Assembly (NCBI RefSeq): GCF_024125425.1 | Contig: NZ_JAMXWN010000009.1 | Span: 62,001 to 126,000, forward strand | DNA length: 64,000 bases | Reading direction: 5' to 3' | Origin: Sporolactobacillus kofuensis | GTDB taxonomy: Bacteria; Bacillota; Bacilli; Bacillales; Sporolactobacillaceae | Shown: positions 27,569-35,607 of the stretch, piece by piece | Numbering within the stretch: the stretch's first letter is position 1 | Layout of the letters: the number at the start of each line of letters is the position of its first letter | The notes under the pieces: model-generated | What the model was told of the DNA's origin: nothing | Seen by the model: the letters and a program-made list of their open reading frames with translations, nothing else | The model's database searches: none | Made by a program: the position numbers and the translations under genes

Positions 27569-29491
27569 TTAAAGTTCATCCATCCACAGCTGCCGACTTG
27601 CGTCTGAAGGCATGCGCCAATCCCCTCGTGGTGACAAGCTGACCGTTCCGACTTTTGGTCCATCTGGAATCGCCGAGCGTTTAAATTGCATTGCAAAGAA
27701 ACGTTTGATGAACATCTGAAGCCACTTCCGGATCGTTGCTTCATCATAGGTATCGGAAAATGCTTGTTTTGCAAGAAATAGAATTTTTGCAGGTGCGAAT
27801 GCATTGCGTACGAAATAGTAAAGGAAGAAATCGTGAAGTTCATAAGGCCCGACAATATCCTCAGTCTTCTGTGAAATTTTTCCTTCACTACTTTTCGGAA
27901 GGAGTTCAGGTGTCACCGGTGTGTCAAGCACATCTATGAGAATGGCAGCAATTTCTGCATTTGTTTCTTCTTCAGCTACATAACGAACCAAATAGCGTAC
28001 AAGAGTTTTTGGTACGGAGCAATTTACCGCATACATGGACATATGATCACCGTTATAGGTGCTCCATCCGAGAGCCATTTCGGAAAGGTCACCGGTACCG
28101 ATCACTAACCCGCCTTCCTTGTTGGCTATATCCATCAAGATTTGGGTGCGTTCACGCGCCTGTACATTCTCATACGTAACATCATGAATGGCAGGGTCAT
28201 GACCAATATCCTTAAAGTGCTGGAGGCATGCCGCGACTATAGACACTTCACGAAAATCTGTTTCAAGCTTTTTACAAAGAGAAACAGCATTTTGATAAGT
28301 TCTGTCCGTAGTACCGAATCCTGGTAACGTCACGGTAACAATGTCTTTATGATCGTAGCCAAGCATATCAAAGGTTTTTACAATGACAAGTAAAGCTAGG
28401 GTTGAATCCAATCCACCTGAAATTCCAATAACTGCTTTTTTCATTCCGGTATGCTCCATACGCTTCGCAAGCGCAGCAGACTGAATATTAAAGATCTCAC
28501 TGCACCTCAATTCCCTCTGCTTAAGATCAGAAGGAACAAACGGATGCTTATCTACTGTACGATCAAATTTTCCGTATGCCATATCGTTAAATCTGAAAGT
28601 CACATGACGAATCGCGTATGGGGCGATAGAAGTTGCTTCTCGGAAACTGATGTTCTTAATCCGCTGCAAATTCAGACGATCAAGATCAATGATCGATGTG
28701 ACAATTTCATTCGTTCTCTGGAATCGCGTATTCTGCTTCACTAAGTTGCCATTCTCTGCAATGAGCATCTCACCACCAAAGACGACATCGGTCGATGACT
28801 CTCCGGTTCCGGCTCCTGCATAAATATAAGAACCCATGCATTTCGCACTTTGCGATTCAACAAGTGAACGTCGATAATCAGATTTGCTTACGACTTCATT
28901 TGATGCTGAGAGATTACCAATGACTTGAGCCCCATGAAGACTTAGGTAACTGCTTGGCGGAACCACACTCCACAAATCTTCACAGATTTCAAATCCAAAC
29001 TGGCAAACCCCACTCTGAAAGAGCAAATCGGTACCAAAAGGCACATCTTTTTGGAATGACAAAGTCACCAGTTGATTAAGAACACCTTGTCCGGAAGTAA
29101 ACCAGCGGCGTTCATAAAATTCTTCATAGTTCGGTATGTATTGTTTTGGAACGATGCCAAGGACTTTCCCTTCAAAAATGAGGTACGCACAATTATAGAC
29201 ATTTGTTTGTGCGTAGAGCGGAGCACCGACTGCAATCAATAGATCTTTACCTTTGCTGTACTCGCAAATCGTCTTAACCCCGGCTTCTGACTCATCCAAC
29301 AACACTTTTTGCAAGAATAAATCTGCACAAGTATAGGATGTAATGCTGAGCTCTGGGAAAACAATAAGCTTCACCTTTTGATCGACTGCTTCATCGATAC
29401 ACTTCTTAATATTGTCCACATTTGCGCGGACATCTGCGACACGTGTCACCGGACATGCTGCAGCAACACGAATAAAATTCAATGCTGTCAT
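27569..29491 (-). CDS. nadE: Glutamine-dependent NAD+ synthetase
   Basis: A 640-residue two-domain enzyme. The N-terminal nitrilase-like glutaminase (1-~290) has catalytic Glu in FPELSITSYTC, Lys in IVPKQYIPNY and Cys in FEICEDLW. The C-terminal N-type PPase synthetase has GISGGLDSTLALLV. It amidates nicotinate adenine dinucleotide with ammonia channelled from glutamine. Many Bacilli use a short ammonia-dependent NadE instead, so the long form is noteworthy but widespread. GGAGGG lies upstream of ATG 29491. The downstream ABC transporter is only 23 bases away. Confidence 0.94.
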   Translation of the reverse strand: MTALNFIRVAAACPVTRVADVRANVDNIKKCIDEAVDQKVKLIVFPELSITSYTCADLFLQKVLLDESEAGVKTICEYSKGKDLLIAVGAPLYAQTNVYNCAYLIFEGKVLGIVPKQYIPNYEEFYERRWFTSGQGVLNQLVTLSFQKDVPFGTDLLFQSGVCQFGFEICEDLWSVVPPSSYLSLHGAQVIGNLSASNEVVSKSDYRRSLVESQSAKCMGSYIYAGAGTGESSTDVVFGGEMLIAENGNLVKQNTRFQRTNEIVTSIIDLDRLNLQRIKNISFREATSIAPYAIRHVTFRFNDMAYGKFDRTVDKHPFVPSDLKQRELRCSEIFNIQSAALAKRMEHTGMKKAVIGISGGLDSTLALLVIVKTFDMLGYDHKDIVTVTLPGFGTTDRTYQNAVSLCKKLETDFREVSIVAACLQHFKDIGHDPAIHDVTYENVQARERTQILMDIANKEGGLVIGTGDLSEMALGWSTYNGDHMSMYAVNCSVPKTLVRYLVRYVAEEETNAEIAAILIDVLDTPVTPELLPKSSEGKISQKTEDIVGPYELHDFFLYYFVRNAFAPAKILFLAKQAFSDTYDEATIRKWLQMFIKRFFAMQFKRSAIPDGPKVGTVSLSPRGDWRMPSDASRQLWMDEL

Positions 29492-29563
29492 TACTTACCC
29501 TCCGATCAGGCTTTACCTGATGAACTATTCAGTCAAAATAAGCCTGCACCTTCAAATATTGTG

Positions 29564-29589
29564 AAAAAGCCTCCCAACTACAGAGAGGC
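29564..29589 (-). terminator. Terminator after the ykf operon
   Basis: On the minus strand GCCTC / GAGGC stem with an eleven-base loop, followed by TTTTT. It lies 155 bases past the ykfC stop and upstream of nadE, so it could also sit in the nadE leader; I found no antiterminator pairing. Confidence 0.55.
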
Positions 29590-29743
29590 CAATAAGCATC
29601 ATCATCTATTTTACGTGCATCTCTCTTAAACGATCCATTCAAATGCATGAATTAGATTCATTTTAATGCCGCCCTGATCAATTGTCAACGACTGGAAGTC
29701 CTCATACAGGATCTATTTTATAGTCAAAAAATAAATGCAGTAT

Positions 29744-30640
29744 TCAACAGTTCCAGTACCGGCGAATAGTACATAATTCTTCTTCATATTTTGAGCCACT
29801 GAGCTTCGTGACACAAATTCGCATTCCTGGGGTTGGTGAATGGATCATTTTCCCTTCGCCATAATAAATACCGACATGATGCACGATACCTTTCCCTTTA
29901 TCATAGGCAAAGAAAAGTAAATCGCCTGGAAGTACTTCTTTCAGATTAATCTTCTCTCCATGACGCGCTTGATCCGCTGCATCACGTGGAATCAGATAAC
30001 CAGAAGTACGCAACATGGTAAAAGTGAATCCCGAGCAATCGAAGCCATAGGCACTAATTCCTGACCATAAATAAGGTAAGTCAAGGAACTTCTTTGCGTA
30101 ATTCACAATTTCATCGCCGCCATGTTCATGCGGCTGATCCGGGAGCAGTACATCTGATTTTTGCAAAAAGCCTTGACCAATTGGACTATCTACTTTTACC
30201 AATGTGGCTGAATCCCCAAGGATTGGGAGAATCGTTCCAAAACTTAGATCAATGGGCTGATTTTTACCATCATCATAAAACGTAGCAAAGGGGCTTCGAA
30301 TCGTAGCACAATTTTTCCCAATACCCATGTCTGTTTCTAGTGAATGGGCAATCGGCATCCAACCGGGATAACCGCGCGCGTCTTTCGAAGTGTATTGACT
30401 TGGGATAATCACCTTGGCCCATGGGCCCCTTCGTTCATCAACAATCAATTCATCCCCAAATAAGACTTGTGTTTGCAATCGATCCTTTTTACACAGATCG
30501 AGGTTTTGTTCACGATTCATTGATCTTAGCCAAACGGCTAGATTCGGCCGATCATTCACTATTGCAGTGTCAATAAAATGAACAGATTCCGGACTAGTCC
30601 ATACAGTTGCGACAGGCACAGCGATTCTTCGGTTTCTCAC
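29744..30640 (-). CDS. ykfC: Gamma-D-glutamyl-L-diamino acid endopeptidase (NlpC/P60)
   Basis: About 298 residues: N-terminal SH3b-type domains (VPVATVWTSPES, VLFGDELIVDERRGPWAKV) and a C-terminal NlpC/P60 cysteine peptidase with catalytic Cys in SGISAYGFDCSGF and His in GIVHHVGIYYGEG. YkfC releases L-Ala-D-Glu from muropeptides taken up or made in the cytosol; no signal peptide is seen. GTG 30640 has AGGAGG seven bases upstream, while the ATG six bases before it is too close to that RBS. Third gene of ykfABC. Confidence 0.9.
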   Translation of the reverse strand: MRNRRIAVPVATVWTSPESVHFIDTAIVNDRPNLAVWLRSMNREQNLDLCKKDRLQTQVLFGDELIVDERRGPWAKVIIPSQYTSKDARGYPGWMPIAHSLETDMGIGKNCATIRSPFATFYDDGKNQPIDLSFGTILPILGDSATLVKVDSPIGQGFLQKSDVLLPDQPHEHGGDEIVNYAKKFLDLPYLWSGISAYGFDCSGFTFTMLRTSGYLIPRDAADQARHGEKINLKEVLPGDLLFFAYDKGKGIVHHVGIYYGEGKMIHSPTPGMRICVTKLSGSKYEEELCTIRRYWNC

Positions 30641-30653
30641 GTTCATCCCTCCT

Positions 30654-31736
30654 CTAAATGAAGTGGACACCTTGTATACCTAAACCGGGTTCATCAGTCA
30701 GGGCTATTTTACTTTGTTGAAAAACCGCGCCACCAGTGACTGGATCGGATGCAAACATAAGTGGTGCATCCAAGTCACAGCGCGTCACATTGGCTTTCGC
30801 CGCAGCAAAATGGCAAGCGGCGGTTACCGCAACTTTTGATTCAATCATGCAACCGACCATACATTCAACTCCATAGGCTTCAGCAAGAGCGTTGATCTTC
30901 TCTGCATTATGAATTCCTCCTGCTTTCATCAATTTTATGTTCATTAAATCGCAGCCATGCATTGCGAGCAAACGAGCGGCGTCTTTCGGACTGAATACAC
31001 TCTCATCAGCCATAATCGGCGTATCGACATGTTCGGTAACGAATTTCATCCCATCAAAATCCCACGCAGGAACCGGTTGCTCAATCAACTCGATCTCCAT
31101 GTCTGAGTCTTCTAATCGATGAATTAATGAAACTGCTTCTTTAGGGCTCCAGCCTTGATTCGCATCCAATCTTAATTTAATTTCGCGACCTACTGCACTG
31201 CGCAAATGCTTTATACGCTCCATATCCTCTTTGATTGTGGAATTTCCAACTTTAATCTTCAGCGTTGTAAAGCCTTGATTAACTAGACTGAGCGCATCTT
31301 GGATCATCTCATTTGGATGATTGACACTGACGGTAAAATCTGTTTCTACTTGATTATTATTACCGCCTAAAAGTTGATAAATGGGTAAATTTGCCAACTT
31401 CCCTAAGCAGTCAAAAACAGCCACATCAATGGCTGCCTTGGCACTGGAATTATGTAGGATTGAGTGATCAACAACATGATTAATTCGTTCTTTCTGTTCA
31501 ATTTTCAGACCAATGATTAACGGTCGAAGCACGTTCATAATCGTATACTCGATACTTGCCAAACTATCTCCTGTAATAACATGTGTCGGTGGTGCTTCCC
31601 CAAACCCCATTGTTCCATCGTCACAAGTGATGATGACGATGATACTTTCTGCAGTATTCACCGTTCGAAGAGCAGTCTTAAACGGCTTGACAAGAGGAAT
31701 TGACAAACGTTTTGTTCGAACATCAACAATTTTCAT
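30654..31736 (-). CDS. ykfB: L-Ala-D/L-Glu epimerase
   Basis: A 360-residue enolase-superfamily dipeptide epimerase that converts L-Ala-D-Glu from peptidoglycan to L-Ala-L-Glu for catabolism. It has the KxK lysines (TTLKIKVG), metal ligands in LRLDANQGW, ELIEQPV and IMADESVF, and the specificity Lys in MNIKLMKAGG. ATG 31736 has AGGAG seven bases upstream; an eight-residue upstream extension is less likely. It lies between ykfA and ykfC, which together supply and release its substrate. Confidence 0.92.
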   Translation of the reverse strand: MKIVDVRTKRLSIPLVKPFKTALRTVNTAESIIVIITCDDGTMGFGEAPPTHVITGDSLASIEYTIMNVLRPLIIGLKIEQKERINHVVDHSILHNSSAKAAIDVAVFDCLGKLANLPIYQLLGGNNNQVETDFTVSVNHPNEMIQDALSLVNQGFTTLKIKVGNSTIKEDMERIKHLRSAVGREIKLRLDANQGWSPKEAVSLIHRLEDSDMEIELIEQPVPAWDFDGMKFVTEHVDTPIMADESVFSPKDAARLLAMHGCDLMNIKLMKAGGIHNAEKINALAEAYGVECMVGCMIESKVAVTAACHFAAAKANVTRCDLDAPLMFASDPVTGGAVFQQSKIALTDEPGLGIQGVHFI

Positions 31737-31782
31737 TTCTGATCTCCTCTCCGACTCCAAGGGTGTACGACTTTAGGAATGG

Positions 31783-32703
31783 TTACATCACACCCGGCTG
31801 GATCCAAAGTTGTTTTCGGTCTGCGTCAAGCATGGCATCCGCCCCTAACGGAACTGAGAAATGTGGTGTACAGTGACCAATGAAAAACCCTTTAACCGCC
31901 GGCTTCCCCAGCCCACCTAAATACGTTTCAAAAACCTCAGTGTATGTCAATGATTTATTTTCATCTATAAATTTGTCTTGGTGAAAATCTCCAATGACAA
32001 ACCCAGCGGCTTCCGATAATTTTCCTGATAGTCTTAATTGATTAAGCATATGATCAACCCGATAGGGAGCTTCGCCAATATCTTCAATTAGTAACAACTT
32101 ATATTTTGTATCAATTTCGAATGGCGTTCCGATTGTACTCACGAGTAAAGATAAATTTCCACCAACCAACATGCCTTCGGCTGTGCCTCCGGAAAGCGAT
32201 TCTAGAGAGGATAAATGTTCATCATAGCGTAGTGACATGGGTTGAAATAATTGAGAGAAAAGCTGCTTTGACAGTAATGCAACATCGGGATCTCCTAAAT
32301 CAGAAGCAAGCATTGGCCCATGAAAAGTAATCAATCCGGTTTGTTGTCTGATGGCTGTATGTAAGTAAGTAATATCGCTATAGCCCCAGAATACTTTCGG
32401 ATGCGCACGAATGAGATCAAAGTCAATCCGATCAGTAATACGCGCCGTTCCGTAACCGCCACGTGAACAAATAATGGCTTTGACAGTATCATCAAGAAAC
32501 ATTTGATGCAAATCATCGAGCCGACCTTGATCGGATCCAGCAAGATAGCCATATTTATCACCAACATGCTGCCCCAATCGCACGTTAAATCCAAGTTGTT
32601 CGAGCCAATCAATGGCGATATCCAACCGTTCCATATCAGGCGGACCTGCCGGACTAATTACACCTATTGTATCGCCTTCATATAACCTGTTCGGATAGAT
32701 CAA
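31783..32703 (-). CDS. ykfA: Murein LD-carboxypeptidase (S66)
   Basis: A 306-residue S66 serine peptidase of the LdcA type, which removes the terminal D-Ala from murein tetrapeptides. It has ICSRGGYGTARI, the nucleophile in FWGYSDIT, and His in GHCTPHFSVPLGA. First gene of ykfA-ykfB-ykfC. The start is TTG at 32703, with GGGAGGAG about ten bases upstream. Together with YkfC and YkfB it forms a complete route from muropeptide to L-Ala-L-Glu. Confidence 0.92.
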   Translation of the reverse strand: MIYPNRLYEGDTIGVISPAGPPDMERLDIAIDWLEQLGFNVRLGQHVGDKYGYLAGSDQGRLDDLHQMFLDDTVKAIICSRGGYGTARITDRIDFDLIRAHPKVFWGYSDITYLHTAIRQQTGLITFHGPMLASDLGDPDVALLSKQLFSQLFQPMSLRYDEHLSSLESLSGGTAEGMLVGGNLSLLVSTIGTPFEIDTKYKLLLIEDIGEAPYRVDHMLNQLRLSGKLSEAAGFVIGDFHQDKFIDENKSLTYTEVFETYLGGLGKPAVKGFFIGHCTPHFSVPLGADAMLDADRKQLWIQPGVM

Positions 32704-32738
32704 AAGTTACCCGCTCCTCCCTAATCACAATCTTAAAC

Positions 32739-32774
32739 GACAAAATCCAGCTCATCAATTTTTGAACTGGATCT
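32739..32774 (-). terminator. Hairpin with short T run in the ykfA leader (possible attenuator)
   Basis: On the minus strand ATCCAG...CTGGAT arms extend to ten pairs with one G-U, loop of eight, followed by TTTTG. It lies between the promoters at 32.8-32.9 kb and the ykfA start, so readthrough control is possible. The T run is short. Confidence 0.45.
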
Positions 32775-32785
32775 TGTGGAGTCTT

Positions 32786-32813
32786 ATTTCACAGTGAAAT
32801 TACCTCTATTATA
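32786..32813 (-). promoter_or_regulatory. Second ykf promoter-like element with palindrome
   Basis: TATAAT (32808-32813, minus strand) with TGCACA 18 bases upstream. Just downstream, at about +1 to +15, lies a 15-base perfect palindrome ATTTCAC-T-GTGAAAT (32786-32800) that could be an operator. Confidence 0.45.
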
Positions 32814-32887
32814 TTGTTTCATTTAAATCGTTGTGCATGTCAGACAGCCGGAAAAACCATCAACCACAGATCGGTTACGCTCTATTC

Positions 32888-32916
32888 AGTATATTTGGGT
32901 CACCAAATATTGTCAA
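32888..32916 (-). promoter_or_regulatory. ykfABC sigma-A promoter with operator-like palindrome in the spacer
   Basis: TTGACA (32911-32916) and TATACT (32888-32893) on the minus strand are exactly 17 bases apart. An eight-base-arm inverted repeat, ATATTTGG-N4-CCAAATAT (32891-32910), fills the spacer and touches the -10, the classical position for a repressor site. The regulator is not identified. The rest of 32704-33051 holds the leader and no other gene. Confidence 0.7.
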
Positions 32917-33051
32917 TTTTTACAGGCTGCAAAAGTCTGAATAGACAATCTGTGCCCTCATTTACAATTCTTTGATCCATGATTGCTCGTAATGTATCAA
33001 ACAGCACTGCATTGGAAAACTAAAAATAAGTCAATCAGATGGGAGTCCAAA

Positions 33052-33822
33052 ATGGTAAGAAGAAATAGAGCAGTTATCGATCCCCTTGGTACGGCAAATC
33101 TTAGATACCAAAACCCAGCAGTTGTTGCCTGGTGGTCCGCTGCATTTCCAGGACTGGGTCATATGCTCCTTGATATGCACATTAAGGGTAACGTCTTATT
33201 CCTGTTTGAAATTATTATTAATGTTCATGCTAAGCTTAATCTTGCGATGGTCTATAGTTTTACCGGTGATTTTCAGCAATCTGCAGCAGTGTTGAACACT
33301 AGGTGGGTATTGATTTACATCCCATTTTACTTCTTCTGTATTTGGGACAGCTATCGTTCGGCAATCAAAATAAATCAACTCACCATTATGACCAAGAATC
33401 AACCAATTCACTTGAAAGTTCTGGAATTACGCTCATTTGAAATCTGCTTTCTTGATAAACGTCAACCATGGATCGCAGCAGTATGGTCCATGCTTATACC
33501 AGGTCTTGGGCAACTTTATGCTCGAAGGCTGATCACATCTTTAGCACTGATGTCATGGGCGCTCACCATCTACATTAACTGCAATGAATTCCAGAGTGTG
33601 CTTATGCTTTTGGATGGCGTATCAAGCTACCAAGATGCTCTTCAGGTTCTTAAACCCGAATGGCTTCTTTTCATGCCTTCGCTTATCTTTGGCTCTTCTT
33701 ATGATGCCTACTCAAAAACAATTGATAATAACAGACTCTTCGAAGAAGAACAACGTACATATCTTGAGAGCAATTGGCCAGCAAAAAAAATTGGCCTTTC
33801 TCATAGAAATGGAGGTCTTTGA
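33052..33822 (+). CDS. Internally duplicated membrane protein, unknown function
   Basis: A 256-residue membrane protein. Two ~85-residue halves (about 22-106 and 139-225) align with each other: each begins P-x-x-A-x-W-S then PGLG, continues with two hydrophobic stretches and ends with W-x-L...P...DAY/DSY..I. I see this as an internal tandem duplication. ATG 33052 has GGGAG six bases upstream; an in-frame extension upstream has no RBS. The next gene begins four bases after its stop. I do not recognise the family and give no function. Confidence 0.75.
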   Translation: MVRRNRAVIDPLGTANLRYQNPAVVAWWSAAFPGLGHMLLDMHIKGNVLFLFEIIINVHAKLNLAMVYSFTGDFQQSAAVLNTRWVLIYIPFYFFCIWDSYRSAIKINQLTIMTKNQPIHLKVLELRSFEICFLDKRQPWIAAVWSMLIPGLGQLYARRLITSLALMSWALTIYINCNEFQSVLMLLDGVSSYQDALQVLKPEWLLFMPSLIFGSSYDAYSKTIDNNRLFEEEQRTYLESNWPAKKIGLSHRNGGL

Positions 33823-33825
33823 TCA

Positions 33826-34269
33826 TTGCATGAGATCATGAGCTTATATCCATCTTCACTAACAGTTGAACTTATAATCACCCAGCTTCAAAAGATCGGT
33901 GTGCAGCAAAGGAGTATATCATGTTATTTCTTTGATCCGCCAAATGTATCGAATAGAAGAAACTATGATCTAACGCCCTTTGAAACCTCCAATAAAGTTG
34001 ATCTTGGCTTTATTTTTGCAACAATCTTCGGAGTCATTTTTGCAAGTCTTGGCTTCCGTTTGCCTTTAGGTCCAATCATCTGGGGTGTGACCTCTAGCTT
34101 TATCGGGTTTGCCATCGGCTATGCGATGGACAATTTCTTTAAGATTCATTACAAAGAGAAACCGCAATCCTATGTCATGATCATCATTCACTGCTCACAA
34201 GATCAAGTACGATTTGTTAAGAAAATACTCACCGATTATCAAGCACTCGGAATCACAGTCATCGATTGA
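33826..34269 (+). CDS. Small membrane protein with central glycine-rich hairpin, unknown
   Basis: 147 residues: an N-terminal alpha/beta segment (LTVELIITQLQKIGV), a central pair of hydrophobic, Gly-rich helices (GFIFATIFGVIFASLGF and GVTSSFIGFAIGYAM), and a C-terminal alpha/beta segment (YVMIIIHCSQDQVRFVKKIL). This layout recalls the general-stress YflT-like proteins, but only loosely. TTG 33826 has GGAGG ten bases upstream, and an ATG four codons later is the alternative. Coupled to the duplicated membrane protein, and its 3' end overlaps the convergent zur gene by 31 bases. Confidence 0.7.
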   Translation: MHEIMSLYPSSLTVELIITQLQKIGVQQRSISCYFFDPPNVSNRRNYDLTPFETSNKVDLGFIFATIFGVIFASLGFRLPLGPIIWGVTSSFIGFAIGYAMDNFFKIHYKEKPQSYVMIIIHCSQDQVRFVKKILTDYQALGITVID

Positions 34270-34712
34270 TGGGTCTTGTTCATCTGATCACGATCTTGCA
34301 GCTTGTCTTGACAGTGCTTACAGTAGCCATAAATTTCGAACTTATGGCCGGTAACTTGAAATTCCGGGTCAATTTGCGATAAATCCTGCATTGGGCAGAC
34401 ATCAATGGTTTTTGTTTTTCCACAGCGAAGACAAATGAGATGATGATGATGATGCTCTGTGCAATGAAATTGGTATATTTTCTCACCATCTAGTTCTGTT
34501 TCTTCAAGAATCATCAGATCTTGGAAAAGAGAGAGATTACGATATATGGTATCAAAACTAATGCCCGGATAGTTATCTTTTAATGCACTTTGAATGTCTT
34601 TTGCTGATAAATACCCATCTTGTTGTTCAAAAAGATCAAGAATATCTTCACGTTTATCTGTGTGCTTATACCCTTTCTTTTTCAGCAAAACCATGGCTTC
34701 TCGTTTATTCAA
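34239..34712 (-). CDS. zur: Zinc uptake regulator Zur (Fur family)
   Basis: A 157-residue Fur-family repressor closest in pattern to B. subtilis Zur. The winged helix spans 1-85 (SFDTIYRNLSLF recognition helix), the His-rich stretch is TEHHHHHLICLRCGKTK, and the second CxxC is CKHC, giving the two-cysteine-pair structural zinc site. SGHKFEIYG-like GHKFEIYGYC matches Zur rather than Fur or PerR. It represses zinc-uptake genes when zinc-loaded. No uptake genes lie next to it. Its 3' end overlaps the opposing small membrane gene. Confidence 0.88.
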   Translation of the reverse strand: MNKREAMVLLKKKGYKHTDKREDILDLFEQQDGYLSAKDIQSALKDNYPGISFDTIYRNLSLFQDLMILEETELDGEKIYQFHCTEHHHHHLICLRCGKTKTIDVCPMQDLSQIDPEFQVTGHKFEIYGYCKHCQDKLQDRDQMNKTHQSMTVIPSA

Positions 34713-34804
34713 TGAGAATCACCTCTTTATTCCAGTCCACACATTTTTTATTTCTAATTTAAAGCATACCATCTTTCTACTAAAATACCTAATGAACCTT
34801 TTCG

Positions 34805-34838
34805 TAAAAAAAGAAGCCCCTCAATTTGAGAAACTTCT
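34805..34838 (-). terminator. Terminator
   Basis: Minus strand GAAGTTTCTC / GAGGGGCTTC stem (three G-U pairs), followed by TTTTTTT. It lies about 20 bases past the end of the 34858 small gene. Confidence 0.65.
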
Positions 34839-34857
34839 CGTTCATTTATCGGGATTG

Positions 34858-35106
34858 TTACCAGAAAAATCCAAGTGCCAATAGGGTAACAATTGAAGCG
34901 AGGGCGATCGGAACGCCCCATCCCCAGCTGCCCCACATGAATAGGCCAGGGTTATTGTCTGAATCCATACCAGCTGGTTGTAAGTAGGCATGGTGTTCAT
35001 CAACACGAGTCAAAACGCCACGGTGCACTGAACCATCACGACAACGAATTTCAACCGGTTGATTAATGAGATCACAACACTGGGAATAAATTGATTGATT
35101 TGGCAA
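34858..35106 (-). CDS. Small Sm-like-motif protein with C-terminal membrane anchor
   Basis: About 82 residues. The N-terminal half, LINQPVEIRCRDGSVHRGVLTRVDEHHAYLQP, has the strand-turn pattern of an Sm/LSm-like small barrel (DG in the turn, G-V-L strand, YL strand). The C-terminus is a Trp/Gly segment and one membrane helix (VPIALASIVTLLALGFFW). The gene at 37734 shares the motif almost exactly, so the two are paralogues. TTG 35106 with GGAG nine bases upstream gives a better start than ATG 35121. Function unknown; a spore-envelope role is possible by analogy with its paralogue. Confidence 0.7.
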   Translation of the reverse strand: MPNQSIYSQCCDLINQPVEIRCRDGSVHRGVLTRVDEHHAYLQPAGMDSDNNPGLFMWGSWGWGVPIALASIVTLLALGFFW

Positions 35107-35208
35107 GGAATCACGCTCCATTCACAGATTACTCTCTATTAGAATACGAGAGGCTGTGCTCATTGACACGGCGTCTGCCAATTGGGTTCTCAAATGGGGC
35201 GCTGTATA

Positions 35209-35526
35209 TTAGTTGACTGTACGATGCCGCGTATGATCAATCGTTTGTGCAAGCAAATTCATCACGTGTTCGTCTTCCTCTGAATAATAGATGACTTTTC
35301 CTTCACGTCTTGACCTTACAAGATGTAATTGTTTTAAGAAACTCAGTTGATGCGATACCGTTGACTGCTGCAAATCTAAATGTTCGGCAATCTCAGAAAC
35401 CGAACATTCACATTGCGAAAGTAAAAACAAAATCCGTACACGCGTCGGCTCAGATACTGCTTTGAAGATTTGAACGACTGCTGTCAAAGATCTTTCATCT
35501 AAATCCATTGGTGTTTGTTCAGTCAT
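35209..35526 (-). CDS. czrA: ArsR/SmtB-family metal sensor (CzrA-like)
   Basis: A 105-residue winged-helix repressor. The DNA-binding helix is [20 protein letters not shown], and the C-terminal alpha-5 metal site is visible as D and H in EEDEHVMNL and two H in IDHTRHR, the Asp/His3 zinc/cobalt site of CzrA/SmtB. Such proteins release DNA when Zn or Co binds and so induce efflux pumps. No efflux gene is adjacent, so its target is elsewhere. ATG 35526, three codons into the longest reading, has AGGATGG at proper spacing. Confidence 0.85.
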   Translation of the reverse strand: MTEQTPMDLDERSLTAVVQIFKAVSEPTRVRILFLLSQCECSVSEIAEHLDLQQSTVSHQLSFLKQLHLVRSRREGKVIYYSEEDEHVMNLLAQTIDHTRHRTVN

Positions 35527-35607
35527 AGTCACCATCCTAATCGCTTAACATCGTTCAGTTACATTATAGAAATAATAAGGTCGGTACCTACACGATTATG
35601 CTTTCTC

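Noticed and set aside
27517-27888. 123-codon minus-strand frame across the nadE 3' end
   Set aside because: It is out of frame with nadE, which has full-length homology; the composition is that of a shadow frame.
29492-29743. T-box or NAD riboswitch before nadE
   Set aside because: Only one terminator-like hairpin is present; no T-box AGGGTGG-like bulge, specifier loop or conserved NAD-riboswitch core was seen.
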